DNA from: Terriglobales bacterium
GTDB lineage: Bacteria; Acidobacteriota; Terriglobia; Bryobacterales; Bryobacteraceae
Assembly (NCBI GenBank): GCA_027485675.1
Contig: JAIXQP010000050.1
Span: forward strand, 1-64,000
DNA length: 64,000 bases
Direction: 5' to 3'
A model generated the notes under the pieces. It did not search any database. It was not told the origin of the DNA and worked only from the letters and a program-made list of their open reading frames with translations. Position numbers and translations under genes: made by a program. Every line of letters begins with the position of its first letter. Position 1 is the first letter of the stretch. Shown piece by piece: positions 9,421-19,574 of this stretch.

Positions 9421-9531
9421 TCCTCGCCCTCCTGGCTGGCCCCATCGTTCGGGCTGACCCAATGATACGGCATCTGGTTGCCGGGGTGAGCGCAGTATGG
9501 CTAACCAATTGCTCCGGTAACTCGAGAAAGA

Positions 9532-12500
9532 TTGAAAATTCGAAATCCCAGACTCGTGCTCGGCTTTTACCGGAGTGAGGAGCACGCCGAAGAAGCGCTT
9601 CGCCAGGCCCGGAAGAACCGCGTCCAAAGGTCGGCCGCGGTCCACCGCACCGTTGACGGACAGCTCAAATTCGACTACGCCGGGCTCAGCCCCCTCCATC
9701 GGGCGATCTGCTGCGCGCTCATCGCGTTGCTCTGCGCCCTGCTGCTGCAGGCTTTCACGCTGCCCCTGTGGGTCTTGACCCTATCCCTGTTCGCCGGCTT
9801 CGGACTCGCCTGGTTGGGGACGTCCTGGTTCCGGCCCGGTATCCCCCGGCAGATCCTCGTCCGCTACGGCCGCTTTCTGTTTCCGGGCGAAAGCCTCGTG
9901 GCCGCTCAGCAGTCCGAAGAAAGCACCGCGGCTGTCATCGCCCTCTGGCGGCAAACCACCCCGGTGTCGATCTTCACCATCCGCCCTGTCCAACGCTTTG
10001 CCTCCTCACCGCTTCCCGCCCGCCCCCCGCGCGAGCCGGTCACGCTCGCCAATCTCGCGGATCTCGCCGCCGAATTCGCCGCCGCGCACTCGACCGACTC
10101 CTCTCTCCGTGCCGAACCGCTCTTCCCGCTCGTCCGCGCCTGCGAGGTAACCCTCGAAGGCGTCCGTGCCGATCTCGCCGAAGCCGCCCGGCTCGACTAC
10201 GGCATCACCCACGCCGCCGAATGGCTGCTCGATAACGCCTACCTTCTCCGCTCCCACGTCGCCGATATCCGCCACGATCTCCCCGCGAACCATCACCGCA
10301 TCCTCCCGCTGCTCGCGCAGCAAACCGGCCCCTGCCGGTTCCGCGTCTACCATCTCGCCGTCGAACTGATTCAACTCACCGGCCATCGCCCGACCGCGGA
10401 AACCATCCAGCTCTTCCTCGAGGGCTACCAGACCAGAACCCCGCTCCACATCGTCGAGCTCTGGGTCTTCCCGTTGTTCCTGCGCCTCGTGCTCCTCGAA
10501 ACCGTCCGGCGCCTCGCCGTACGCACCAGTCTCCGGCAGCACCAGAAAGAGCTGGCCGACTTCTGGTCCAACCGCCTCCTCAACGCCGCCCAGCGCAGCC
10601 CGGAACAGTTCGACCGCATCGTCGCCGAACTCGACCGCGCCGGCGACGAACTCACCTCCCACTTCCTCGCCCGCTTCAGCGAACAACTCCACAAAGAAGA
10701 GTCCCTGCTGCTCCCCATTCAAAAGTGGATCGAAGCCAAAACCGGCCAGCCCCTCGCCTCCATCGTTCACCGCGAACACGCCGAAGAAGCCAACGACCTC
10801 ATGCTGATCGGCGACGCCATCGGCAGCCTGCGGCAACTCTCCGAACTGCAATATCCCAAGATCGTCGAAGCCGTCAGCCGCATGGAAGCGCTCCTGCGGG
10901 AAGATCCCGCCGGCATCCACTCTCGCAGCGACTTCGCCACCCGGGACCGCTGCCGCCGCACGGTGGAGGCCATCGCTCGCCACTCCGGCAGCACCGAACT
11001 CGAAGTGGCCCGCCAGGTCGTCGAAGTGGCCGGCCACGCCCCCGCCGAGAGCTTGCCCGGTTGCATCGCTTACCACCTGCTCGATGACGGCCTCCCGGCG
11101 CTCGAACGCCGCCTGGGCCGCCGCGTGCCCTGGCGCGAACGCCAGCTCCGCTTCCTCTACCGCCATCCCACGCTGCTCTATCTCGGCGGCCTCGCTCTCC
11201 TCACCGCGGCCACCGGCGGCGGGTTCCTCTTCGCCGCCCACCTCGCCGGGGCCTCTCTGTTCTCCCTCATCCTCCTTGGCCTCCTCGCCCTCATCCCGGC
11301 CAGTGAGCTGGCGACCTTCCTCCTCCACACCGCTCTCACCTGGACCCTGCCGCCGCGCGTCCTGCCGAAAATGTCCTTCAAGGACGGCATCCCGGACGAC
11401 TGCCGCACCCTCGTCGTCATCCCGATGATGCTCCTCACCCCGGACTCCATCCGCAACGAGATCGAAAAGCTCGAAGTCCGCTACCTCGCCAATCCCGGCC
11501 CCAACCTCCTCTTCTCCCTCCTCGCCGATTTCACCGACGCCGAAGACCGCGAAATGCCCGAGGACGACGCCCTCCTCGGGCTCGTCATCAAAGGCATTGA
11601 ACAACTCAACGCCGCCCATCCGGATTCGCCCTTCATCCTCTTCCATCGCCAACGCCTCTGGTGCGAAAGCGAGCGCCGCTGGATCGGCTGGGAGCGCAAG
11701 CGCGGCAAGCTCGAAGAGCTCAACGCCTTCCTCTGCGGCGAGTCCACCGGCATCATCACCAGCGCCGGCCAACCGCCCCCCGCGGTCCGCTACATCATTA
11801 CGCTCGACGCCGATACCCAGCTCCCCCACGGCCGCGCCGCCAAGCTCATCGAAACCATCGCCCACCCGCTCAACCGCATTGAACTCGCGCCCGACCAGCG
11901 CCGCCGCTCCCGCGGCTATTCCATCATCCAGCCCCGCGTCAGCATCACGCTCCCTTCCGCCACCGCCACCCGCTTCTCCCGTCTCTTCAGCGACGCCCGC
12001 GGCAGCGACCCCTACTGCCAGGCCGTCTCCGATGTCTACCAGGACCTCTTCGGCGACGCCATCTACCACGGCAAAGCCATCTACGACGTGCGCGCCTTCC
12101 ATCAGATCCTGAACCGCCGCTTCCCCGAGCAACGCCTGCTCAGCCACGACCTCATCGAAGGCGCCTACGTCGGCATCGCCCTCGCCACCGACATCGAACT
12201 CTTCGAACAGTTCCCCTACGACTACGCCGGCTTCAGCAAGCGCCAGCACCGCTGGATTCGGGGCGATTGGCAGATCGCCTCCTGGATCTTCCCCCGCGTC
12301 CCCACCGTCGATCCCGCCGAACACGAGCCCAACCCCCTCTCCCTCATCAATCGCTGGAAGATCCTCGATAACCTCCGCCGCAGCCTCCTTCCCGTGGCCG
12401 CCCTTCTGCTGCTCGTCCTCAGTTGGAGCCTCGCCGCCGCGCCCCTGGCGGCCTCCGCGCTGGTGGCTCTCGTCCTTCTCGTCCCGCTCTCCTTCCAACT

Positions 12501-15500
12501 GCTCAACCAACTCCTCCAGCGTTTGCGGGGCGACCCCCGCGCCCTGCGCCAGCTCAGCACCGATTCGAATCGCGCCCTCGTCATGGCCGCGTTCCTGCCC
12601 CATCAGGCCTTGCTGTCCGCCGATGCCATCTGCCGCGCCGGCTACCGCCTCCATCTCAGCCGCCGCGAACTCCTCGAATGGCAGACCGCCGAACTCTCCG
12701 GCCTGGCCTCCGCCGCCCATCTCGATCTCTTCCGCGCTCAGTTCCTGGTCATCTCCGCCCTGGCCGCCGCGCTTCTCCTCGCCCTCGGTCTCCGCGCAGG
12801 CTCCGGCGGCTCACCGTGGTGGCCCTTCCTGCTCTTGTGGATCACCGCCCCGGCGGTTCTCCACTGGATCAGCTCCCAGCGCCGCTCCTTAAAGCGGCTC
12901 GATCACATCGCCGCCGCCGACCAGCGCTACCTCCGCCGCGTCGCCCGCGAAACGTGGCGGTTCTTCGACGATCTGGTCGGCCCGGAATCCAACTGGCTCC
13001 CTCCCGACAACGCGCAGCGCGCTCTCCGCATCGAAGTCGCCGAACGCACCTCCCCCACCAACATCGGCATGTGGTTCATGGCCGCCATCTCCGCCCGGGA
13101 CCTCGGCTACCTCACCCCGCCGGACTTCGTCGACCGCTGCACCGCTACCCTCGCCACGCTCGAAAAGCTGGAACAGTGCGAAGGCCACATCCTCAACTGG
13201 TACAACACCAAAACCCTCGAACCCCTCATCCCGCGCTACGTCTCCACCGTCGATAGCGGCAACCTCCTCGCCTGCCTGTGGGTCCTCACGCAAGCCACGC
13301 ACGAACTCGACTCCCAGCCCCAACTCGATGCCTCCGCCCTCCGCGGCCTCGCCGATACCCTCAGCATCATCACCACCCGCTTCCCCGCGGAAACCGATAC
13401 CGGCGTCTTCCGCGACACCCTCCAAGGCCTGTTTCAGGAAACCGCCACGGGCTTTGAAATCAGCGAGCGAATCCAACTCGCCGCCGAACCCGCCCGCAAG
13501 CTCGCCCAATCCCTCCGCTGGAGCGCCTCCGACGCCACCGAACGCGCCTACTGGTTCCGTGGCCTCGAAAATCAGATCCAAACCTGGATCCAATATCTCG
13601 ACCGCTACCTCGGATGGACCGAACTCCTCTTCGCCCCGCCGGACGAGTTCCTGGCCCCGCTCGGCCTCCCGGTCATCCAAGCCCGGCGCCGCCTCCGCCT
13701 CCGCCTGCCTTCGTGGGGCGAAGTCGCCCGCGGCGAAGTCGACGGCCTGCAGGAGATTCTTCGCGACCATCCCGCCGGCTCCACTCTGGCGCCGAAACTC
13801 ACCGCCTGGATTCAGGACCTCCGCGCCCGCTACGCCACCGCGCAGGCCGCCTCGGCCCAATTCCTGGCCACCGCCGGCGGCCTCGCCGTGCGCAGCGAAA
13901 ATCTCGCCGGCGGCATGAACATGCGCTTCCTCTACGACGCCGATCGCAGCCTCTTCTCCATCGGCTACCAGGTCGGCGGACCCGTCACCTTCAACGCCCA
14001 CTATGATCTGCTCGCGAGCGAAGCCCGCCTGTCGAGCTTCGTCTCCATCGCCAAGGGCGACCTGCCCATGCGCCACTGGCTCTCCCTCGGCCGGCCGTAC
14101 ACCAGCTCCACCGGGCAGGTCCTCCTATCCTGGAGCGGCACCATGTTCGAGTACCTCATGCCGATGCTGTTCACCCTCAGCTTCCGCAACTCGCTCCTCG
14201 ATAACGCCTGCGCCGCCGCCGTCGAACGCCAAATCGAATACGCCGCCGAACGCGATGTGCCCTGGGGCATCTCCGAATCCGCCTACAGCGCCATCGATAC
14301 CCACCGGATCTATCAATACCGCGCCTTCGGCGTCCCCTCCCTCGGCCTCAAACGCGGCCTCGAAGAAGATCTCGTCGTCGCCCCCTACGCCACCGCCCTC
14401 GCCCTCCTCGTCGAACCCGCCAAGTCCATCGAAAACCTCCAGCGCCTCGAAAAGCTCGGCATGTATGGCGACATGGGCTTCTATGAAGCCCTCGATTTCA
14501 CCCGCCAGCCGGAACGCGACGGCGAACGCGGCGTCATCGTCTATTGCTACATGGCCCACCACCAGGGCATGAGCCTCATGGCCATCAACAACGTCCTCCA
14601 TCACGGCATCATGCGCCAGCGCTTTCATGCCGACCGCCGCATCAAAGCCGTCGAACCCCTGCTCTTTGAACGCATCCCCTCCCATCCCTCCTTACTCGTC
14701 CACCGCCCCTCGGACCACACCGCCATTCGCCCCGTCTCCGAGCCCGAGCCCCCCGCCTACCAGCTCCTCGACGAAGATACCCCCATCCCGCGCTGCCACC
14801 TCCTCGGCAACTCCCGCTACTCGCTCATCATCACCAACTCCGGCGCCGGCTACAGCCGCTGGGGCAAGTTCGAACTCACCCGCTGGCGCTCCGATTCCAC
14901 CCGCGACAATTGGGGCCAGTTCTTTTACCTCCGCGAAGAAGCCACCGGCCAAACCTGGTCCGCCACCCAGCAACCGCTCAACGTCAAAGACCCCCGCTAC
15001 ACCGCCGTCTTCAACGCCGACCGCGCCGAATTCCGCCGCCGCAATCTCGGCGTCGAATCCCACGTCGAAGTAACCGTCTCCCCCGACGATGACGTCGAAA
15101 TCCGCCGCATCACCCTCGTCAATCACGGCCTGCGCACCCGCAATCTCGAACTCACCTCCGCCGTCGAACTCAGCCTCGCCCCCCACGAAGCCGACCGCGC
15201 CCATCCCGCCTTCAACAAGCTCTTTATCGAAACCCAAGCCCTCCCCGAACTCCAGGCCCTTCTCGCCTGGCGCCGCCTCCGCTCGCTCTCTGAAGAGCCC
15301 GTCTTCGTCGCCCAACTCGTCACCGAAAGCCACCCTTCCGATGGGCCCTTCGAATTCGAAACCAATCGCGCCTACGCCCTCGGCCGCGGCCGCACCTGGC
15401 AGCAGCCGGCCCTCTCGCTCCGCCAAAGCCAAGGCTACGTTCTCGATCCCGTCTTCGTCCTCCGCCGCCGCTTCACCCTCGAACCCCGGCAGCAGCGCCA

Positions 15501-18500
15501 GGTCACCTTCGTCACCCTCGCCGCCTCCTCCCGCGAAGAGCTCCTCCGCCTCATCGTCAAGTATCGCGACCGCGACTTCTGCCATCGCACCTTCGAACTC
15601 GCCTGGTCCCACGCCCAACTCCAATACCGCTACCTCGGCATCCGCAGCGATGAAGCCTTCCGCTACGCCGAACTCGCGAGCCACCTCCTCTACCCCAACC
15701 AATCGCTCCGCGCCCCATCCGAACGCCTCCGCCGCAACACCCTCGGCCAGTCCCGCCTCTGGGCCTATGGCATCTCCGGCGATCTGCCCCTCCTCGTTGT
15801 TCTCGCCGCCGATTCGCAGGGCCTCAGCCTCGTGCGCGAACTCCTCGTCGCCCACACCTACTGGCGCCTCCACGGCTTCAAGGCCGATCTCGTCATCCTC
15901 AACCGCGAACCCGCCAGCTACGATCAACCGCTCCATCAGCAGCTCCTCCGCCTCGCCGAAGCCCACTCGCTCCATACGGGCCTCGACCAGCCCGGCGGCG
16001 TCTTCCTCCGCAAAGCCGATCAAATTCCCGAACCGGACCTGAACCTCATCCTCTGCGTCGCCCAGGCCAGCCTCGGCATCATCCGCGGCCCCCTCTCCCG
16101 CCAACTCGGCGCCCCCGCCGAAGCCAACCTCTATCCCTCTCTGCTGCCCCTCCGCGCCATCGAAGAACAGCCCTCGCCCTCTCTTCCGTTCCTCGAACTG
16201 CCCTATTTCAATGGGCTCGGTGGCTTCACCGCCGGCGGCCGCGAGTACGCCATCTACCTCGGCCCCGGCGTCGTCACCCCGCTCCCCTGGATCAACGTCC
16301 TGGCCAACTCCGTCTTCGGCGCCATGGTCAGCGAATCCGGCGCCGGCTGCTCCTGGTACGCCAACAGCCAGTCCAACCGCCTCACCCCCTGGAACAACGA
16401 CCCCGTCTCCGACCCCTCCTCCGACGTCATCTACATCCGCGATGAAGACAGCGGCGCCTACTGGACCCCCACGCCCTCTCCCGTCCGCGAACTCGATGCC
16501 TATCGCGTCCGCCACGGCCAAGGCTACTCCGAGTTCGAACACAACAGCCACGCCCTCGAACAGACCCTCCTCACCTACGTCCCCGTCCAACCCGGCGCCG
16601 CCGACCCCATCCGCATCCAACGCCTCCGCATCCGCAACCGCTCCCGCGGCCGCCGCCGCCTCTCCGTCACCTCCTACTCCGAACTCGTCCTCGGCACCGA
16701 TCACGAAGTGACGCAAATGCACATCGTCTCCTCCTGGGACGATTCCACCAAAGCCCTCTACGCCCGCAACCCCTACCACCCCAGCTACGGGCCCCGCGTC
16801 ACCTTCGCATCCCTGGAGCCGGCCGCCGTCTCCTACACCGCCGACCGCACCGAATTCCTCGGCCGCAACGGCTCCGTCCGTGCCCCCGCCGCCCTTCGCC
16901 GCGTCGCCCTCTCCCGCCGTACCGGCGCCGGACTCGACCCCTGCGCCGCTCTTCAAACCCGCCTCGATCTCGCCCCTGGCGAAGAGAAAACTGTCCTCTT
17001 CCTCCTCGGCCAGGCCGACGACGAAATCCACGCCCGCCAGCTTCTCCAGCGCTACCGCGCCCCCGCTCAAGTCGACGCCAGCCTCGACCAGACCCGCCAA
17101 TGGTGGGACGGGCTCCTCGGCGCCATCCAAGTCGAAACCCCCATCCTCTCCGTCAACTTCCTCATGAACCGGTGGTTGCTCTACCAGTCGCTCAGTTGCC
17201 GCATCTGGGGCCGCTCCGCCCTCTATCAGTCCAGCGGCGCCTACGGCTTCCGTGACCAGTTGCAGGACTCGCTCGCCATCGTCTACACCGCCCCGGAGAT
17301 CACCCATGAAATGATCCTCCGCGCCGCCTCCCGGCAATTCCTCGAAGGCGACGTCCAGCACTGGTGGCACATGCCCTCCGGCGAAGGCATCCGCAGCCGC
17401 TGCTCGGACGACCTCCTCTGGCTCCCCTACGCCGTCTGCCAGTACGTCCGCGTCACCGGCCATACCGCCATCCTCGATGAGTCCGTCTGCTTCCTCGAAG
17501 CCCCCGTCCTCAAAGACGACGAGCACGAAGTCTACAACCATCCCCAGATCTCCCCCGAAACGGCGTCGATCTTTGAACACTGCCGCCGCGCCATCGAGAA
17601 GGGCTCCACCAGCGGCCCCCACGGCCTGCCCCTCATCGGCACCGGCGATTGGAACGACGGCATGAACACCGTCGGCCCCGAAGGCAAAGGCGAAAGCGTC
17701 TGGCTGGCCTGGTTCCTCATCGACGTGCTCAACAAATTCGCCCCCCTCTGCGACGCCCGCGGCCACAGCCAGCTCGCCTTCGACTACCGCGACCGCGCCC
17801 GCCTCCTCGCCGAAACCGTCGAAGCCACCAGTTGGGACGGCGCATGGTACCGCCGCGGCTACTTCGACGACGGCACCCCCCTCGGGTCCCAGGACCGCAC
17901 CGAAGCCCGTACCGATTCGCTGGCCCAGTCCTGGTCCGTCATCAGCGGTGCCGGTAATCCCGAACGCGCCCGCCAGGGCATGCGCGCTGTTGACCAGTAT
18001 CTCGTCCGCCGCGAAGACAAACTGGTCCTCCTGCTCACCCCGCCCTTCAACGAGTCCCGCCCCCATCCCGGCTATATCATGGGCTATCCGCCCGGCGTCC
18101 GCGAAAACGGCGGCCAGTACACCCACGCCGCCCTGTGGGTCGCCATGGCTTACGCCCGCCTCGGCGATGGCGCCCGCGCTGTCGAAATCCTCGAACTCCT
18201 CAACCCCGTCGAGCACGCCCGCACCCCCCAGGACTGCCAGACCTACCGCACCGAACCCTACGTCGTCGCCGCCGATGTCTATTCGCTCGAAGGCCAAAAG
18301 GGCCGCGGCGGCTGGACCTGGTACACCGGCTCCGCCGGCTGGATGTACCGCATCTGGCTCGAAGAGGTCCTCGGCTTTCAGCTCCAGGGGGACCAGCTCA
18401 CCCTCCGCCCCGCCATCCCCGCCGATTGGCCCGGTTTCGTCCTCACCTTCCGGTACCACTCCACCGTCTACCGCATCGAAGTCACGAACGGCGGCGAACG

Positions 18501-18567
18501 TTCCACGCAACCCGTCCAGCTCCACGACGACGGCGGCCAACACACCCTTCACTTCTACGCCGGCTAA
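9532..18567 (+). CDS. ndvB: Cyclic beta-1,2-glucan synthase (NdvB/ChvB family)
   Basis: A 3,011-codon inner-membrane enzyme that primes, elongates, trims and cyclises beta-1,2-glucan from UDP-glucose. N-terminal TM segments (about 54-95) precede a soluble region; further TMs lie near 546-610, 952-1000 and 1071-1112. The GT84 transferase (about 690-960) shows ITLDADTQLP near 753 and QHRWIRGDWQIASW near 905. A glycoamylase-like domain (about 1300-1560, with YCYMAHHQGMSLM near 1670) follows. The GH94 phosphorylase half has GTGDWNDGMN near 2702 with its catalytic Asp. Start is TTG after GAGAAAG; GTG at 9556 is the alternative. Slightly longer than Agrobacterium ChvB (about 2,830). Codons are strongly C-ending. 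Confidence 0.93.
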   Translation: MKIRNPRLVLGFYRSEEHAEEALRQARKNRVQRSAAVHRTVDGQLKFDYAGLSPLHRAICCALIALLCALLLQAFTLPLWVLTLSLFAGFGLAWLGTSWFRPGIPRQILVRYGRFLFPGESLVAAQQSEESTAAVIALWRQTTPVSIFTIRPVQRFASSPLPARPPREPVTLANLADLAAEFAAAHSTDSSLRAEPLFPLVRACEVTLEGVRADLAEAARLDYGITHAAEWLLDNAYLLRSHVADIRHDLPANHHRILPLLAQQTGPCRFRVYHLAVELIQLTGHRPTAETIQLFLEGYQTRTPLHIVELWVFPLFLRLVLLETVRRLAVRTSLRQHQKELADFWSNRLLNAAQRSPEQFDRIVAELDRAGDELTSHFLARFSEQLHKEESLLLPIQKWIEAKTGQPLASIVHREHAEEANDLMLIGDAIGSLRQLSELQYPKIVEAVSRMEALLREDPAGIHSRSDFATRDRCRRTVEAIARHSGSTELEVARQVVEVAGHAPAESLPGCIAYHLLDDGLPALERRLGRRVPWRERQLRFLYRHPTLLYLGGLALLTAATGGGFLFAAHLAGASLFSLILLGLLALIPASELATFLLHTALTWTLPPRVLPKMSFKDGIPDDCRTLVVIPMMLLTPDSIRNEIEKLEVRYLANPGPNLLFSLLADFTDAEDREMPEDDALLGLVIKGIEQLNAAHPDSPFILFHRQRLWCESERRWIGWERKRGKLEELNAFLCGESTGIITSAGQPPPAVRYIITLDADTQLPHGRAAKLIETIAHPLNRIELAPDQRRRSRGYSIIQPRVSITLPSATATRFSRLFSDARGSDPYCQAVSDVYQDLFGDAIYHGKAIYDVRAFHQILNRRFPEQRLLSHDLIEGAYVGIALATDIELFEQFPYDYAGFSKRQHRWIRGDWQIASWIFPRVPTVDPAEHEPNPLSLINRWKILDNLRRSLLPVAALLLLVLSWSLAAAPLAASALVALVLLVPLSFQLLNQLLQRLRGDPRALRQLSTDSNRALVMAAFLPHQALLSADAICRAGYRLHLSRRELLEWQTAELSGLASAAHLDLFRAQFLVISALAAALLLALGLRAGSGGSPWWPFLLLWITAPAVLHWISSQRRSLKRLDHIAAADQRYLRRVARETWRFFDDLVGPESNWLPPDNAQRALRIEVAERTSPTNIGMWFMAAISARDLGYLTPPDFVDRCTATLATLEKLEQCEGHILNWYNTKTLEPLIPRYVSTVDSGNLLACLWVLTQATHELDSQPQLDASALRGLADTLSIITTRFPAETDTGVFRDTLQGLFQETATGFEISERIQLAAEPARKLAQSLRWSASDATERAYWFRGLENQIQTWIQYLDRYLGWTELLFAPPDEFLAPLGLPVIQARRRLRLRLPSWGEVARGEVDGLQEILRDHPAGSTLAPKLTAWIQDLRARYATAQAASAQFLATAGGLAVRSENLAGGMNMRFLYDADRSLFSIGYQVGGPVTFNAHYDLLASEARLSSFVSIAKGDLPMRHWLSLGRPYTSSTGQVLLSWSGTMFEYLMPMLFTLSFRNSLLDNACAAAVERQIEYAAERDVPWGISESAYSAIDTHRIYQYRAFGVPSLGLKRGLEEDLVVAPYATALALLVEPAKSIENLQRLEKLGMYGDMGFYEALDFTRQPERDGERGVIVYCYMAHHQGMSLMAINNVLHHGIMRQRFHADRRIKAVEPLLFERIPSHPSLLVHRPSDHTAIRPVSEPEPPAYQLLDEDTPIPRCHLLGNSRYSLIITNSGAGYSRWGKFELTRWRSDSTRDNWGQFFYLREEATGQTWSATQQPLNVKDPRYTAVFNADRAEFRRRNLGVESHVEVTVSPDDDVEIRRITLVNHGLRTRNLELTSAVELSLAPHEADRAHPAFNKLFIETQALPELQALLAWRRLRSLSEEPVFVAQLVTESHPSDGPFEFETNRAYALGRGRTWQQPALSLRQSQGYVLDPVFVLRRRFTLEPRQQRQVTFVTLAASSREELLRLIVKYRDRDFCHRTFELAWSHAQLQYRYLGIRSDEAFRYAELASHLLYPNQSLRAPSERLRRNTLGQSRLWAYGISGDLPLLVVLAADSQGLSLVRELLVAHTYWRLHGFKADLVILNREPASYDQPLHQQLLRLAEAHSLHTGLDQPGGVFLRKADQIPEPDLNLILCVAQASLGIIRGPLSRQLGAPAEANLYPSLLPLRAIEEQPSPSLPFLELPYFNGLGGFTAGGREYAIYLGPGVVTPLPWINVLANSVFGAMVSESGAGCSWYANSQSNRLTPWNNDPVSDPSSDVIYIRDEDSGAYWTPTPSPVRELDAYRVRHGQGYSEFEHNSHALEQTLLTYVPVQPGAADPIRIQRLRIRNRSRGRRRLSVTSYSELVLGTDHEVTQMHIVSSWDDSTKALYARNPYHPSYGPRVTFASLEPAAVSYTADRTEFLGRNGSVRAPAALRRVALSRRTGAGLDPCAALQTRLDLAPGEEKTVLFLLGQADDEIHARQLLQRYRAPAQVDASLDQTRQWWDGLLGAIQVETPILSVNFLMNRWLLYQSLSCRIWGRSALYQSSGAYGFRDQLQDSLAIVYTAPEITHEMILRAASRQFLEGDVQHWWHMPSGEGIRSRCSDDLLWLPYAVCQYVRVTGHTAILDESVCFLEAPVLKDDEHEVYNHPQISPETASIFEHCRRAIEKGSTSGPHGLPLIGTGDWNDGMNTVGPEGKGESVWLAWFLIDVLNKFAPLCDARGHSQLAFDYRDRARLLAETVEATSWDGAWYRRGYFDDGTPLGSQDRTEARTDSLAQSWSVISGAGNPERARQGMRAVDQYLVRREDKLVLLLTPPFNESRPHPGYIMGYPPGVRENGGQYTHAALWVAMAYARLGDGARAVEILELLNPVEHARTPQDCQTYRTEPYVVAADVYSLEGQKGRGGWTWYTGSAGWMYRIWLEEVLGFQLQGDQLTLRPAIPADWPGFVLTFRYHSTVYRIEVTNGGERSTQPVQLHDDGGQHTLHFYAG

Positions 18568-18590
18568 CCTCCTCCGGGGCATAATGAGGC

Positions 18591-19160
18591 ATGCCCTACG
18601 TCGCCTTCGCCGGCTCCGAACTCATCGCCTCCGGCGAGTTCGCCGCCGTCACCGACGCCCTCCTCGCCGCTTCCCCCGCCGAACCCCTCCTCGTCTTCGA
18701 CGCCATCACCAGCCACCCCGTCGAAATCGACCTGCGCCCCGCTCCCGCCGCGCCCGCCGCCCGCATCTGCAGCCTCCGCCCCGCTCCCCCGCCGGCCCCG
18801 AACCAGGTCGGCCGCCCCCGGCTCGGCGTCGTCGCCGGCGAAGTCACTCTCCTCCCGCGCCATTGGGAGTGGCTCAACGAACAGCCCGGCGGCGCCTCCG
18901 TCGCCCTGCGCAAGCTCGTCGAAGCCGCTCGCAAGGCCCAGGCGCCGCAGGATCAACTCCGCGCCGCGCAGGAGTCCGCTTACCGCTTCCTCTCCGCCAT
19001 GGCCGGCAACCTCCCGCGCTTTGAAGACGCCACCCGCGCTCTCTTCGCCCACCGCCCGGAAGAGTTCGCCGCCGCCATCGCCGCCTGGCCGCCCGGCATC
19101 CGGACCCACGCGCAAACCCTGGCCAACACCGCTTTCTCTCTCAAGACCGAGGCCGCATGA
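18591..19160 (+). CDS. DUF2239 family protein
   Basis: A 189-residue cytoplasmic protein recognised as DUF2239 by the core GRPRLGVVAGEVTLLPRHWEWL (near 75-96), PGGASVALRKLVEAARK and YRFLSAMAGNLPRFEDATRALFA near 127-150. The function of the family is unknown. A proline/alanine-rich linker (about 48-72) separates a short N-terminal domain. It overlaps the next gene by ATGA and so forms a translationally coupled pair with it. Confidence 0.85.
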   Translation: MPYVAFAGSELIASGEFAAVTDALLAASPAEPLLVFDAITSHPVEIDLRPAPAAPAARICSLRPAPPPAPNQVGRPRLGVVAGEVTLLPRHWEWLNEQPGGASVALRKLVEAARKAQAPQDQLRAAQESAYRFLSAMAGNLPRFEDATRALFAHRPEEFAAAIAAWPPGIRTHAQTLANTAFSLKTEAA

Positions 19161-19543
19161 ACACGACCATCACCCTCCACATCACCCTCCTCGCCCCGCC
19201 CGCCGGCGTGGACTTCGGCCTCCAACAAGGCCGCGGCAACGACTACCAAACCATCGGCATCCAGCGCTCCACCGGTGGCGATCTCACCTTCGTCTGCTCC
19301 CTGCCGTTTCCCCTCCGCGGCCCCTTCGTGCAAGGTCCGCCCACCGGCCGCTTTCTCTACCTCGACATCGGCACACTCGCCGGCCAACTGGAGTCTCCGT
19401 GGACCCGCCGCCTCAAGGTCCCCCTCACCGGCCTCACCGGCGACCACGCCGCCTACCAAACCGCCATCCCCGGCCAGGCCCGCGACGGCGGCCCCACCTG
19501 CGCCACCCCGAAACCCTTCGCCGGTTGGACCCCCCTGCCGTAA
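19157..19543 (+). CDS. DUF5990 family protein
   Basis: A 128-residue protein recognised as DUF5990 from VDFGLQQGRGNDYQTIGIQRS near residue 18 and the GPFVQGPPTGRFLYLDIGTLAGQ stretch. Function unknown; no signal peptide or membrane segment. The start codon overlaps the DUF2239 stop (ATGA), which suggests the two act together or are at least co-translated. Confidence 0.8.
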   Translation: MNTTITLHITLLAPPAGVDFGLQQGRGNDYQTIGIQRSTGGDLTFVCSLPFPLRGPFVQGPPTGRFLYLDIGTLAGQLESPWTRRLKVPLTGLTGDHAAYQTAIPGQARDGGPTCATPKPFAGWTPLP

Positions 19544-19574
19544 CCATTTGCCGGCTCACCCGTAGTAGCCTTCG

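Noticed and set aside
10006-12720. 904-codon open frame on the minus strand inside the glucan synthase gene
   Set aside because: Repetitive Gly/Glu/Ala-rich translation typical of the antisense of C-ending codons; the plus-strand frame has clear family motifs.
14692-18582. 1,296-codon minus-strand open frame
   Set aside because: Same cause: antisense shadow of the GH94 half of the glucan synthase, no protein-like motifs.
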